A stretch of DNA of 64,000 nucleotides from Siphonodentalium dalli (GCA_032622095.1 CP136069.1:206328750-206392749), one strand, 5' to 3'; numbered from the stretch's first letter, positions 10,906 through 22,410 are shown. Numbers and translations: made by a program. The notes: generated by a model from the sequence alone, not told the origin.

Positions 10906-11355
10906 ACTTGGTTGGTTTGATATTATAGGCCTGATTTCAGCCCTCGGTAACCTCATTTCAGCCTTCGACCTTCGATGTCAGGCTGATAGTGATATGAGGT
11001 CCTTAGGCTGATAACAGGCCTAATATCAAACCAACCAAGAAATGTCCTCTAATTATTATATAACTAGCAGGGTGACCAGTCGTTGCCCAGGTTAATGCTC
11101 CCACTTTTTTACTCTGACCCCAATACCATCACTGTAGACATTTCTAATCTGCACCATTATGATAATTATCTTTCTCATAAGAAATAACAAATTAATAGAT
11201 ATGTGTAGGGTATTACATGTACTTGGTTGGTTTGAATATATAGGCCTGATTTCAGACCCCTCGGTAACCTCATATCAGCCTTCGATGTCAGGCTGATTGC
11301 GATATGAGGTTACCTCAGGCCGATATTTGGTCTAATATCAAACCAACAAAGTAAT
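10906..11355 (+). repeat. Two tandem hairpin units, period about 315 bp
   Basis: Hairpin 1 (10906-11040) and hairpin 2 (11221-11355) each start ACTTGGTTGGTTTGA with TATAGGCCTGATTTCAG and close with GGCCTAATATCAAACCAACC or a variant. The sequence after each hairpin also repeats (TATATAACTAGCAGGGT and TATGTAACTAGCAGGGT), so the duplicated unit includes flank. The loop regions contain CTTCGATGTCAGGCTGAT. Confidence 0.85.
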
Positions 11356-11454
11356 AACCTCTAAATATTATGTAACTAGCAGGGTCGTTACCCATGTTAA
11401 TGCAGTGTGGTATTGTTTTGCCCCTCCCACTTTTTGTCCCTTACCCCAATACCG

Positions 11455-11600
11455 TCAAGTGCTGTATACATTTCTAATCTGCACAATTATGTTGATTATC
11501 TTTCTCGTTAGAAATTGCCCCTGTTAGACCCCTTTGGAGCCATCTAGAAGGTCCCTCGTGAATTAATATAGAATAGACATTCACAAATATAGGTATAGAT
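11455..11600 (-). repeat. Dispersed repeat R, copy 1
   Basis: Shares GTTAGACCCCTTTGG, the ATTATCTTTCTCGTTA block and a TATAGAATAGACAT block with 37865-38005. Read in reverse it matches 61980-62100 and 62765-62880 (ACCATCTAGATGGCAC and GTCTGACAGGG). These are four copies of one interspersed repeat. Confidence 0.7.
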
Positions 11601-11819
11601 AAAGATTTTTTAAGAAGTTCCCGGACCCCTGTGGTTGTAATTAGAATGCACTCAGAGATTCTGACTTCAAACTTGTGCCACCTTCTAATTTACATGTACC
11701 GGTATACTACCGGTAGTATTGCTTGATAAGTTGATAGACATGTGTTGATTTGATTTGGGTTGAAAGATTAGAAAATCAGTGCCCCCCCCCCCTCTCAAAA
11801 TTATCATTTAAGGAATAAT

Positions 11820-12186
11820 CTAGGTTTTTAATGTAATTACAGTTTAAAGATGGTCTATCTCTCCCTAAACCAAGTTTTATATGCAGCAGTTTCCTGAAAT
11901 ATGTATGAAGTATCAAAAATAATAAATTTGAATTGAAAACCCCTGTCCGGAAATGCTTCTATCTGACAATATTGATTTTATTTTATATTTTCTGGTATAT
12001 TAGATACATACACATGTACAACTAATTTGGGACATTTTACAGCTCGCAAAAATGTTTGGAGTGTAGCAAGTGGGAGAACTCTATCTCAGATCGCCTGAAA
12101 GTTTTATGACATGACGGTTTGTTGTAAAAATAGTAACGAAAAATATGTCCCAATTGATAATCACATTATATAAGAAATTGAATGCC
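11820..12186 (+). repeat. Dispersed repeat Q, copy 1
   Basis: Ordered matches with 36640-36970 include GGTCTATC, CAAGTTTTATAT, GGGACATTTTAC, GAACTCTATCTC and GATCGCCTGAAAGTTTTATG. Identity is moderate, so both copies are old. A run of cytosines lies just upstream at 11781-11791. Confidence 0.75.
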
Positions 12187-12834
12187 CTCATAGTGGTGAA
12201 CATCTACATGTATACCAAATTTCATTGAGATCCAAGCAGTTATTAGCACTACTGTTCAAGTTATGCCCTGAACAGACATCAGACGGATGGACAGACAGGT
12301 GCAAAACAGTATACCCCCCTTTTATAATATCGATAATTGATATAAGCATTTCCTGACATGGGTCTTCGACTCGATTTTATTATTTTATACCCTGGCAATT
12401 ATAGAAAACATATTTAGGAAGCTATAGATATAAACCCATCTTCAAATGCTGATCACAAACTGATATTAAATCAGTGTTTGTGATTCGGTATAAAGCCTTT
12501 AGATTCTGACCTCATAGTGGTGAACATCTACATGTATACCAAATTTCATTGAGATCCAAGCAGTTATTAGCACTACTGTTCAAGTTATGCCCTGAACAGA
12601 CATCAGACGGATGGACAGACAGGTGCAAAACAGTATACCCCCCTTTTATAATATCGATAATTGATATAAGCATTTCCTGACATGGGTCTTCGACTCGATT
12701 TTATTATTTTATACCCTGGCAATTATAGAAAACATATTTAGGAAGCTATAGATATAAACCCATCTTCAAATGCTGATCACAAACTGATATTAAATCAGTG
12801 TTTGTGATTCGGTATAAAGCCTTTAGACTCTACT
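12187..12834 (+). repeat. Near-perfect 324-bp tandem duplication
   Basis: CTCATAGTGGTGAACATCTA starts at 12187 and again at 12511. The two 324-bp copies are almost identical up to the final AAGCCTTTAGA. The unit includes GGATGGACAGACAGG, ATACCCCCCTTTTATAAT and an inner inverted pair, GATCACAAACTGATATTAAA with ATCAGTGTTTGTGATT. The near identity implies a recent duplication or an assembly duplication. Confidence 0.95.
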
Positions 12835-12894
12835 GTTCAGACTTTTCTGTTTACAGCTACCGGTATAATCTTGTGTGCCAAATACAACTGCAGG

Positions 12895-12985
12895 GTGGAA
12901 TATTGCGGATGAAGATGGATAATTCTAAAATCAAGTGGTAATAATAACTTGATTTTAGAGTTATCCATCTTCATCCACAATTCTG
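12895..12985. repeat. 90-bp hairpin
   Basis: The arm GCGGATGAAGATGGATAATT followed by CTAAAATCAAG pairs with CTTGATTTTAGAGTTATCCA followed by TCTTCATCC. The centre is near 12941. About 38 bp per arm. Confidence 0.85.
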
Positions 12986-13613
12986 ACCGAGACCACCTTT
13001 TTGACGACGTGTTTTTGGGCCACAAACAATAGAAATAATAAACTTAAAAAATTGATATCTGATCACTCGGAGTGTTGATGAGTAGGTTCCTCGACTCGAA
13101 TCAATATTTTTTACCCCCGAAGCCAAAGAAATAGTCATTTAGGAGCATCTGATCGGATTGAGTACCGTTAAACAATTATTTTTGTGTCTAGACTTGATTA
13201 TAAAGCAAGTTTTCGCAATTGACATGCTTAAAATTGATATATGCATGGGGAAATGTAACCATCGTTGTCTACATGCCCTGTGTGCGCAACATCTCAAATG
13301 AAAAATCCGGTCTCTTGTACTAGTATTGTAATTAAACTATTTGTATAGCATTTGTTATTTAAATTTAGAACAGAGCCATAATTTTGTTTAAATGTGCAGA
13401 TCTACATGTATGATAATAAGGCTTAAGCATCGTGCAGGGTGGATTTTTCTCATAAAATTAATAAACATATAGGTACAATTATTTGGCACACAAGAGTAGG
13501 CACTTTGCTGGAGTCTGATGATGTTAGATGCTGATAGTCTAAAGGGTCAGTGTCTGGTTGTTCCCCTTGCAGAGGAGATATAAATGGGTACACAACATTT
13601 TGGATCGTCTTAA
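12986..13613. other. No gene seen
   Basis: AT-rich, with TACATGTA at about 13403. No coding or repeat structure that I can support. Confidence 0.4.
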
Positions 13614-13694
13614 GTCGTTTCGTACAATATTTTTTGTAGTTTCGCACCATATTTTTTGTAGTTTCGTAACTTATTGTTTGGTCGTTTCGCACCA
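13614..13694 (+). repeat. Short tandem repeat, about 25-bp unit
   Basis: GTTTCGTACAATATTTTTTG, GTTTCGCACCATATTTTTTG, GTTTCGTAACTTATTGTTTG and GTCGTTTCGCACCATGG follow one another. A related sequence occurs at 8153. Confidence 0.75.
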
Positions 13695-13749
13695 TGGTGG
13701 AAATCAATTCGTCTTTTGATACCAATGATACCATATCACTATACATGTA

Positions 13750-14562
13750 CAATCAGTCATGTATGTCACACCATAGGGAAACAAATAAATGATTTTCTGC
13801 AAAGTACGAAATAAAAAAAAGTAACCAAAAAAGATGGTATGAAACGACCATGGTATCGGATAGTGAAATAATGAAGAAGTCACTATAGTTGTATATCATT
13901 TATATGGTCACAATATATATAATGCAACGTGAAAGTTGATATGACATCTGTTCTGTTCGACTTCAGGTGTACTCAATTTCTACTCCGGCAATGTTCAGAA
14001 TCCTATCCATTGATAATCCAACAACACTGGTATGAAGCGTCTAGAACTTAGAATCCATATTTAATATAATTATAAATCCTTCAGACATTCAGTGTTACCG
14101 ATCTCCATTCTCCAGAATCAACAACTGACCGTTCAAGGCGGTTCCACTCAATGGTTGTTTTTAAGAAGTCATCGTAATGAGTAATGTACAGTGCTAGTAC
14201 GCAGTAATTGAACGATTCTCTGATGGTGCTGTTAGCACTTGTTGAACCACCTCCTAACTTACTCAAGTTCTCCACCAGATTTTGACAGACACTCCCTGCC
14301 ACACTGAGGACAGTAACAGTACTAACACTCACACTGACAGTGAATAGGCCTACTGGCAGTCGATAATCTACGGGATACTAAAGATATAGTCAATTTTGGA
14401 CTAGCCTACTGCAGTACTGACTACTGGTACTAGTAGTACAGTGGTACTAGTAGTGATGCAGTCCTCAAATTTGGTTGCTTTATTTTCCTTGTCTTCTCAG
14501 CTGGTCTTCTTGGATTTTTTTTTTTAGAGTTAGATGTAGATTATTCATTTGTAGAATAACAA
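13750..14562. other. No supported gene
   Basis: A minus-strand frame (14332 to 14081) starts MSVSTVTVLSVAGSV and looks mildly protein-like but has no recognisable domain. Around 14400-14450 there is repeated ACTAGTACTAG-like sequence. I do not call a gene. Confidence 0.35.
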
Positions 14563-15065
14563 TCAATTATCATGACAATCGTCGTCAACAATGAATGACA
14601 TTGATAATTTGATCGATTCAATGATTGTTGACACTGTGACTGACTTGGTGAATTTAAATTTTCTCGCTGTCCTTGCTATCTTCGTCGGCTGGTTCGTGTA
14701 AAATGGGCCAATATTCAAACGCAAGCCATCAAATGCATCTTCAGTATCTGCCATAGATGCAGTATCCTCCGCAACACGTCGTCATTTTCGTGATCAGAGT
14801 CACTTTCAGACACGGAAATACTGTGTGCAGAAGCCATTTTTCGTAAACAGTTCGTCTGCAGGGGTGTTCCCACTTTGACGTCACGGATTTTGCGGTCACG
14901 TGACTCGAGCAAAATCAGCTAAGAAATAATAATCGATTTTTAAAAGTCGCTAAAAACACGTTTATCGATAAAATTATATCTAATTTTTTATTGGATGTTA
15001 TATTTGAACCTTATTCACACCAAACTAGCGATATAACATTAAAATGATAAACATTAACAGTTCCC
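14563..15065 (-). pseudogene. Possible frameshifted first exon of a repeated gene, copy 2
   Basis: On the minus strand GGGAACTGTTAAT (15065) and TGACGTCA (about 14875) precede an ATG at 14836 in good context (AAAATGGC). The frame begins MASAHSISVSESDSDHENDD, an acidic, serine-rich start, and then goes out of phase. A shift of one base leads into a second acidic frame, MADTEDAFDGLRLNIGPFYT, ending at 14563. One indel would join them into one acidic N-terminal region. The GPFYTNQP segment vaguely recalls a PYxFEP motif of P2X7-like intracellular domains, but that is a weak resemblance. Copy 1 of the same 5' layout is at 7391. Confidence 0.25.
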
Positions 15066-15667
15066 ATTTAAACATCGTTTTTTGCAGTTGGGAACGCAGT
15101 TGGGAATATTGTGTAGGGCTACCTTTATATATGAATCATAAATGCCATATAATCATAGTCCGTCAGAAGTTACTATTTTGACCAAAAAAATGTTCATTTA
15201 TCAATGACGGATTCCATTTTCTGAAATATTACACGGAAACAAAATTAGGCCGATTTACTATCAAATTTCATTTGAATAAAATGGATAATTCGTGCCCTTT
15301 TAATTGTAGTTCGATTAAATATTTTACTAGTAACAGTCTGTTCATAATGAGAAATCACTTCAATTGATTACTAATTAGTTTCACTTACCTAAAATCCGAT
15401 CAATTTGTATCCTATGAAAACCTAAGATGGACGTAGTTTTTTATCCACGAAGCCTAGGTAAAACAATAGGAATGCTTTTGCCCCTGTTGTAAAGTGGAAC
15501 GAAATTACACGCTCAAATTTGTAATAATAAAAGTTCAACGAAGCAATAGATTGATAAGGCCACCACCAACAGGAACGTGGAGACAGGGTGATTGTGGTGT
15601 ATATATCCCAAACAGTTCTAATAATTAAAAATTTCATGACTGCCACATTAGTTGTAAACTTCACACC
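15066..15667. other. No gene seen
   Basis: AT-rich. The minus-strand frame at 15422-15799 overlaps the element at 15668 and is not credible. Confidence 0.4.
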
Positions 15668-16029
15668 ATATAAGAGCACCCCCACCCCCTGGAATACGGA
15701 ATAATACCACTTAACACAGAGGGTGGAATACGAAATACCAGTTAACAGCCATATGGATAAATTCTCTATTGTCGTACGAACGCAGGTCATAATGTCCATG
15801 TCTAAAATGATATAAATTGATGATCGACGATCTGTATGTCAAACCGTGCATTTATTGTGACAAACATCGCATTTATATTATTCTTATGATCATTTTTTTT
15901 GGAAGGTTGGAATACGAATACCGGTATTTTTGGAATACCGAATACCTCCTAACAGAGGGGCCGGAATATGTCGTACCTCGTAACAGGGCATGGAATACGG
16001 CGTACGAAATGGGGGGGGGCTCTTATACC
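15668..16029. mobile_element. MITE-like inverted-repeat element, about 360 bp
   Basis: The left end ATAAGAGCACCCCCACCCC pairs with the right end GGGGGGGGCTCTTAT. Inside both halves are variants of GGAATACG, ATACC and TAACAG. No coding capacity. No convincing target duplication. Confidence 0.65.
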
Positions 16030-16104
16030 GGGTATGACATACATAAAAAACACACTCACCGCGCTGTTGAAGGGGGGGTGTCTGTGCAACCTTTGTTTAT
16101 TAAT

Positions 16105-16145
16105 TTAACCCTTTCATAACGGGAGTTAGGCTGGTGCAGCATTAA
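16105..16145 (+). repeat. TTAACCCTTT-start sequence
   Basis: TTAACCCTTTCATAACGGGA followed by GCAGCATTAA resembles 54118 (TTAACCCCTTCATGGTGGGA followed by GCAGCATTAA) and 43589 (TTAACCCTTTGAGTGCC). This would fit one end of TTAA-targeting (piggyBac-like) elements, but no matching opposite end is seen here. Confidence 0.35.
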
Positions 16146-16159
16146 GGACGCTGTTTGTA

Positions 16160-18070
16160 TTAAACATTTATCATGGTCAGTGTATGCATTTTAAAACACA
16201 GGGCAAGTTAGATTACATCATTTAATTGATATTCTAGTTAAAATAGTCTGTGAAACTACTTTAAAACCACATGTTATGCACCCTGTTTTGCCAACCAAAC
16301 TATGAAATATAGATATGTTATTTGTTTTATTATCAGAGAAAAGCATTCTGCAAAGATATGGCCTTATACATGTTATAAACATGCAAATAGTGGCTTCATT
16401 TGGCCTTTCTACCATCATTTAGAGAGTCAAATCTGAAGAAATTCCCTTAGTTTGATATTTATGATTCCATAATCCCATGAAATGGTATTTAAAACCTCAA
16501 ATGTCAGTATTTCCTATCAGATGGACATATCAACTAATAAATTAAACATTTCCCATGGTCATTACATGCATTTTTAATATACAAGGCAATGTAGAAAACA
16601 TCATTTGATGGATATTTTACTTAAAATAGTCAGTGGAAACTACATAAAAGCAATATTGTATGCATCCCTGTATAGCCAAATCAAATTAAACTATGGATAT
16701 TGTATTGTTTATTTCATCTGAGACATGTATTCTGTTCAGATATAGCCTTATATATGTTATAAAGATGCCAATAATGGCATAATTTAGGCTTTTTTTCCAT
16801 AATTTAGAGGGTCAAAGCTGAATAAATTCCCTTATTTCAAATTTGTAAGATGCCAAGCCAGCTGAAATGGTATATCAAACCTCAAATGGCAGTATTTCTT
16901 ATCAGATGGACATCTCTACCAATAAATTAAACATTTTTCATGGTCATTGCATGCATTTTAATATACAGGACAAGGCAGAAAACATCATTTGATGGATATT
17001 TTACTTAAAATAGTCTGTGGAAACAACCTAAAAGCCATGTTGTATGCATCCCTGTATAGCCAAAACAAATTAAACTATGGATATTTTATTGTTGATTTCA
17101 TCAGAGACATGTATTCTGTTGAGATATAGCCTTATACATGTCATTAACATGCAAATAGTGGCTTCATTTTGGCTTTCTTCCATTATTTAGAGAGTCAAAT
17201 CTGAAGGAATTCCCTTAGTTTGATATTTATGATCCCATAATCCCATGAAATGGTATTTTAAACCTCAATTGTCAGTATTTCTTATCAGATGGACATATCA
17301 ACTAATGAATTAAACATTTCCCATGATCATTACAAGCATTTTAATATACAAGGCTATGTAGAAAACATCATTTGATGGATATTTTACTTAAAATGGTCTG
17401 TGGAAACTACATAAAACCAATATTGTATGCATCCCTCTATAGCCAAATGCAATTGAACTATGGATATTTTATTGTGCATTTTATCAGAGACATGTATTCT
17501 GTTGAGATATAGCCTTATACATGTTACTAACATGCAAATAGTGGCTTCATTTGGGCTTTCTTCCATAATTTAGAGGGTCAAAGCTGAATAAATTTCCTTA
17601 GGTTTCAAATTTAAAAGATGCCAAGCCAGCTGAAATGGTGTATCAAACCTAAAATGTCAGTATTTCTTATCAGATTGACATCTCTACCTATAAATTAAGC
17701 ATTTATCATGGCCATTGCATGCATTTTGATATATAGGACAAGGCAGAACACATCACTTGATGGATATTTTACTTAAAATACTTTGTGGAAACTACATAAA
17801 AGCCACATTGTATGCTTTCCTATATAGCCAAATGAAATTCAACTATGGATAAATTGGATATTTTATTGTTTGTATCATCAGAGACATGCATTCTGCTAAG
17901 ATATAGTCTTTTGTGTATTATAAACATACAATAGGTGCATGGCCTCATTGGGCTTGCTTTCATAATACAAGAGAGTCAACTCTGAAGAAATACCATCGGT
18001 TTGAAATTGGTAGCATCTTCCATCCTTATAGGGGTATATACCAGCTTGAAGTACCTGTTTAATTAATAGG
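16160..18070 (+). repeat. 383-bp satellite, five copies with alternating A/B types
   Basis: Copies start at TTAAACATT or TTAAGCATT: 16160, 16542, 16927, 17310 and 17695. Shared blocks are TTTTACTTAAAATAGTC, TATAGCCTTATACATG and ATTTCTTATCAGATGGACAT. Copies 1 and 3 carry TGATATTTATGATNCCATAA; copies 2 and 4 carry AGATGCCAAGCCAGCTGAAA. That is a dimeric higher-order pattern. The fifth copy is diverged and truncated near 18070. Frames read from it are repeat translations. Confidence 0.9.
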
Positions 18071-18299
18071 TTCAATGCAAGGGGCCACCAGAGAGGTTTG
18101 TCTAGTTCGGGATGGTGTGGCAAACCACCAACTGGAGATTTCAAGGGAGGCCTCCTCGATGGCGACCCACTATATTGTGCAAACAAAATTTTATTAAAAT
18201 TGTATAAAGGTCAGCAATCCCTAAGAGCATTGAGAAATAGATAAAAACACTTACTGACAGATTGCCAATAACAAAATTACAGCTGTTGAAACTATTGTC

Positions 18300-18570
18300 A
18301 TGTAAACAAAACTGTTACAGTGATTTGTCAACAAATATATAATTCTAGCTGTATTATTAGTTCAAATATTTAACTATGAATAACATTTTCAGAATATTTA
18401 ATCAACAGGTTGGACCTTTTCCAATGTTATGTAAACAAAACTGTTACAGTGAGTGACTTGTCAACAATTATATAATCCTATAGCTGTAGTATTACATGTA
18501 GTTCAAATATTTAAGTATGAATATGAATTTCAGAATATTTAATCAACAGGTTGGACCTTTTTCAATGTTT
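18300..18570 (+). repeat. Tandem duplication of about 130 bp
   Basis: TGTAAACAAAACTGTTACAG, a TTGTCAACAA block, TAGCTGTA, TAGTTCAAATATTTAA and TTTAATCAACAGGTTGGACC occur in the same order at 18301-18420 and 18430-18560. The second copy has small insertions. Confidence 0.85.
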
Positions 18571-18639
18571 ACCATAACATTTTTATCACAATTTTGCTAT
18601 TGTTGGACTTTTACAGTTATTCCATTACAGCAGTAATTT

Positions 18640-18960
18640 GTACATAACAATTAATTCTTGGTTTAGAAATATTTTCTTTAAGTATTTCTTAACTTAGAAA
18701 AAAAATCTTGAAACAAGAAATATATATTTAATTTTTGAAGCCATTTTCTTAGTAAGGAAATTGTTTCTTGTTTCAAGACTAAAATCTATCTTATTTGAGA
18801 AAACTATCTCTTGACTGGTGGGAGTTTCTTAAATTTTCTTGATGTAGCAGACTTGGGGGGTATATTTCCCAAAATAAGATTTATTTTCCTGTTTCAGGAA
18901 ATAGTTTTTCTTGTTTCAAGATATTTTATCTTATTAAGAAATTATTTTTGGCAGTGTACG
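18640..18960. mobile_element. Degraded MITE ending in TTTTTGGCAGTGTA
   Basis: The interior repeats variants of TTTCTTGTTTCAAGA and its reverse complement TCTTGAAACAAGAAA (18704-18775 and 18893-18930). The right end is ATTATTTTTGGCAGTGTA. This layout matches widespread TA-flanked small DNA elements of animals. The left end is too decayed to place. Confidence 0.5.
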
Positions 18961-21900
18961 AGAGAAGTCAAGAGGTAGCCATGGGTCTAACTAACTATTT
19001 ACTCTTGCTATGTCGGAGAGAATTAATTATCTCAGTGTAAGGACAACTCGGCGATGAGTATTTTCTCGTTCTAACGCCGGGTGTACACAGTGTTCAAAGT
19101 ATGCAAGCACATAGAGATATATAAAATGTTGTTGTTGCTGTCGTCGTCGTAATCAACAAAGAAACGAAGAAATGAGACGCCCTTTATTAATAAATGAATG
19201 GATTATATAATTAGCCCGGTGCAGAAATGTTCCATGAATTCCAGGGTGGCGGAGTTTCTATCACTGGGGCCAAAGTTCCATCGCCATAAGCACATTGAGT
19301 TAAGAAAATGTCATGCTATATAGTGGAAGGGGTAACGCTCATGACAATGTCAAAGAACCGATCCGAATAGTGGACTACTCGTCTATGAGTATTAGCGGGG
19401 ACCATGAGGCAGATATGAGCACAGTCTAATATGACCTAACTGGGACTAAGTATAAGCCCATGCCACCGCTGAAGTATTGAGAATTAAGCTGAATCCCGAG
19501 ACTACTCGTCAATGAGTAGGAATGGCGAATGATTGTGTGCCTGCTATCATAAAGTAAACGCTCTGTATAAACGCACATAATTAGTCAGCTAATAACCTAT
19601 GTAAACGCCCCCACACTATTAGTTTATCTTGAAGACGAATGTCAAAGCCGGTTACCTCCAAATTTCACCAACAAAAACATCGGCGACTCCGCCGACGAAA
19701 AGGGGGCAAGGTGCGATACCGACAAGTACGGGGCGGACGAACGGACAGACGGATGGGCGGACAGCCGGAACCCATGCGGACAAACCCCACAAGTTGTCAA
19801 AGCGGCGGGGGACAGTCAAAGAAAATTGAAAAACAAACAATTGCTGATGGACGGACGGACGGATGGACGGACGGAAGGACGGGCGGGTAGACCGAGAACG
19901 GAATGCAGGCAACCAGAAGGGGGAGGGGCGTCTAGGAACCGAGGGGGTGTGACGCCCGCGAAAAAGGGCGTTGATGGAAAGGGGAGAAGCAATACACGGC
20001 GGACGAGTGTGCAAGACAAACCGGGCAAGCGGCGACCGTTCATTGGAAAAAGACCAACAAAAAACAAAACAAAACAAGAGCAACGCGAGGGTGTGGCAAA
20101 ATACGCCCTTTAGCCATTTCGAAGGGTGCTGAACGCAAATAAGATAATACCTTGAGCGGACAGGTATAACATATAAACATATAGCTAATGTACAAGGTGT
20201 AAGTCGGATGAAATAAAGTAATCACCCGTCAGTGAGAAATACCATATTGGAATATACATATGGGTGATATCTGTATCAGGGTGAAATGATTCAATCACTC
20301 GTTGAAGAGAAAACTATATCATATAGTATATATTTATAGGTGACGATTGTGTTAGGGACAATTAAAATTAAATGATATGATCACTCGTCAATGAGAAATA
20401 CCAAGTTATTAGGATATATTTATAGGTGATGGTTGTAATAGGGTTAAATCAAGTAATCACTCGTAATGAGAGAAAACATATCAACTAAGATATAATAATA
20501 GGTGATGATTGCATTAGGGTCTATTGAGATTAAATAATGTAATCACTCGTCGATGAGAGATAACATGTAATTATATTATATTACTAGGTGAAAATTGTAG
20601 TAGGGGTATTGAAAGTCCCTTAAGTTTAAATAAAGAAAAGGGATAGAATACGCAAATAATCAGTAACTCTAAAACTTATATCAAGTGATCACTCGTCAAT
20701 TACTTAATACGTGAAAGTGACAAAAAGCTTAATGTAGGCATCTCAGCTACTGCCAGCAAACAACATTGTAGAGACCAGTCACACCATGCGCGAAGTAATG
20801 GTGATGGCGAAAGAATGTAAATATGGATACCTATAGATAAACCATTAATAGTGTAATCACTCGTCAAAGAGAAATGTCGAATTATTAAGGATATCATAGG
20901 AATGTGTATTAGGGGTTCCTAAAATAAATCATGTGTGTATTACTAATAAGGATGGGAAATGTATATGAACAGCATGAAAATATTAACCAAGTAATCATTG
21001 GTGGATTGATTTTAAAGGAAAGCGACACAGGAGTTAAATGTAGGCACCTCAGCTAACTACCAACATAAACATGGTATCGATGAGTTATATCAAATATGCA
21101 GGTAAGGATCTTGGCAAAGTCAAGTTATAAGGATATCCATAAATGGTTACTGGTAAATCAAGTAATCATTCGTCGGTGAGGACGAACAAATTATCAAACA
21201 GAAAGTATCGGTGATAAAATTATAAGGGGATGCAATCGCATCATGTTTGAATTACTAACATGGATGGGAATTATATATACCAGTATAGAGAAAAGTCAAC
21301 AAAGGGATCAATAGAAAATGAGTTACCAAGATATGGTGTGGCTTAAGTAAGATGTAGGTATTATGCGAATACATCCATCTTAATAGATTATGTAAAAGGC
21401 GTGCGTTAAGCCGGAGGAAAATATGGACATGAGCACCGTAAGCACGGGTGACGACACACATGGATTTAAAGCCATAATAAAGGGAAAACAGTCAGGTGCA
21501 CGGGTGTAACCTGAACAGGTGCGATAGTGAGATTATAACTGGTATACCGTATAACAAATTAAGTTAAATCAGTGAACATTAAATTATCAGGTATTGAAAG
21601 TAACATGTAGCGCAAGTAAGAGGTATATATTGGATAAAATAAAGTAATCACTGGTCAATGAGAAATACCATATTGGGGTATGTAAGCGGGTAATGACTAT
21701 TAGAGTTCAATCAAGAAATCACTCGTCAATGAGAAAAGTCATATCACCAAGACTATATAAATAGGTGATAATTGCTAGGGTGATAGAAATTAAATATTGT
21801 AATCACTCGTCAATGAGAAATTAAAATATTAGAATTATCTCAGGTGGTGATAATATTAGGGAATATCAAGTGCATCATGTCGGAATTACTAACATGGATG

Positions 21901-22010
21901 GGAAATATATATATAACCAGTATGGATAAAAGTCAATCAAGGGATCAATAGTAAATGAGTTCACAAGGTATGGCGCGGCTTAAGTTAGATGTCGATATTA
22001 TGCGGACTTG
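18961..22010 (+). repeat. Degenerate repeat field with CTCGTCAATGAG motif
   Basis: The motif (AATCACTCGTCAATGAGAAA in its best form) or close variants occurs near 19045, 19380, 19500, 20222, 20293, 20381, 20457, 20540, 20688, 20855, 21164, 21647, 21717 and 21800. Its core has CTC and GAG ends around a 6-nt loop. Many copies sit 74-88 bp apart with ATAGGTGAT and TATTAGGGT blocks between. The segment at 21241-21380 also recurs at 21877-22012, 636 bp on. No gene was found. Confidence 0.7.
19736..19895 (+). repeat. GGAC-rich simple repeat
   Basis: Interrupted (GGAC)n and (GGAT)n stretches, GC-rich relative to the flanks. Long open frames on both strands between 19629 and 20113 arise from this composition and are rejected as genes. 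Confidence 0.8.
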
Positions 22011-22059
22011 GCCGGTATCGGTAGCTGGGAAACACACAGACCAACCTCGGCGCAGGTAA

Positions 22060-22410
22060 AAGAATCCAAACTGGAGTTATCGGTCGGAAACCAAATTGAG
22101 TAACAGGCGGTCAAAATCTAATTCGAAAGGGGGGGGCGGAACGCTGGGAAAATTAATTGGATGGAACCCACAGTCGAACGTGGCCTGTATCCTTAGCCAA
22201 GAAAGACGCACACCAACTTTGGAGCAGAGCAAATAATCCAAACTGAAGTTATCGGACGGAACCCAAATGGTAACGGACAGATGGACGGACAGACAGACGG
22301 ACGGATAGACAGACGGACGGACGAAAGACCCGACCCAGAGTGGGGGTCAAATACTAAGTCGAGGTGCAGATAAATTAATCCAAACTGGGACGGACGGACA
22401 TACCGACAAC
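22060..22410 (+). repeat. GGAC-rich repeat with diverged repeated blocks
   Basis: ATCCAAACTGGAGTTATCGG near 22066 recurs as ATCCAAACTGAAGTTATCGG near 22236 and as ATCCAAACTGGGACGG near 22377. A (GGACGGAC)-type tract lies at about 22274-22325. The 152-residue minus-strand frame over 22347-22805 is low-complexity and is not called. Confidence 0.65.

Noticed and set aside
15422-15799. 125-residue minus-strand frame
   Set aside because: Hydrophobic, chance-like composition, and overlaps a MITE-like element.
19629-20113. Overlapping 66-143-residue frames on both strands
   Set aside because: Produced by GC-rich GGAC-type simple repeats; protein is low-complexity Pro/Ser/Arg or Gly/Arg.
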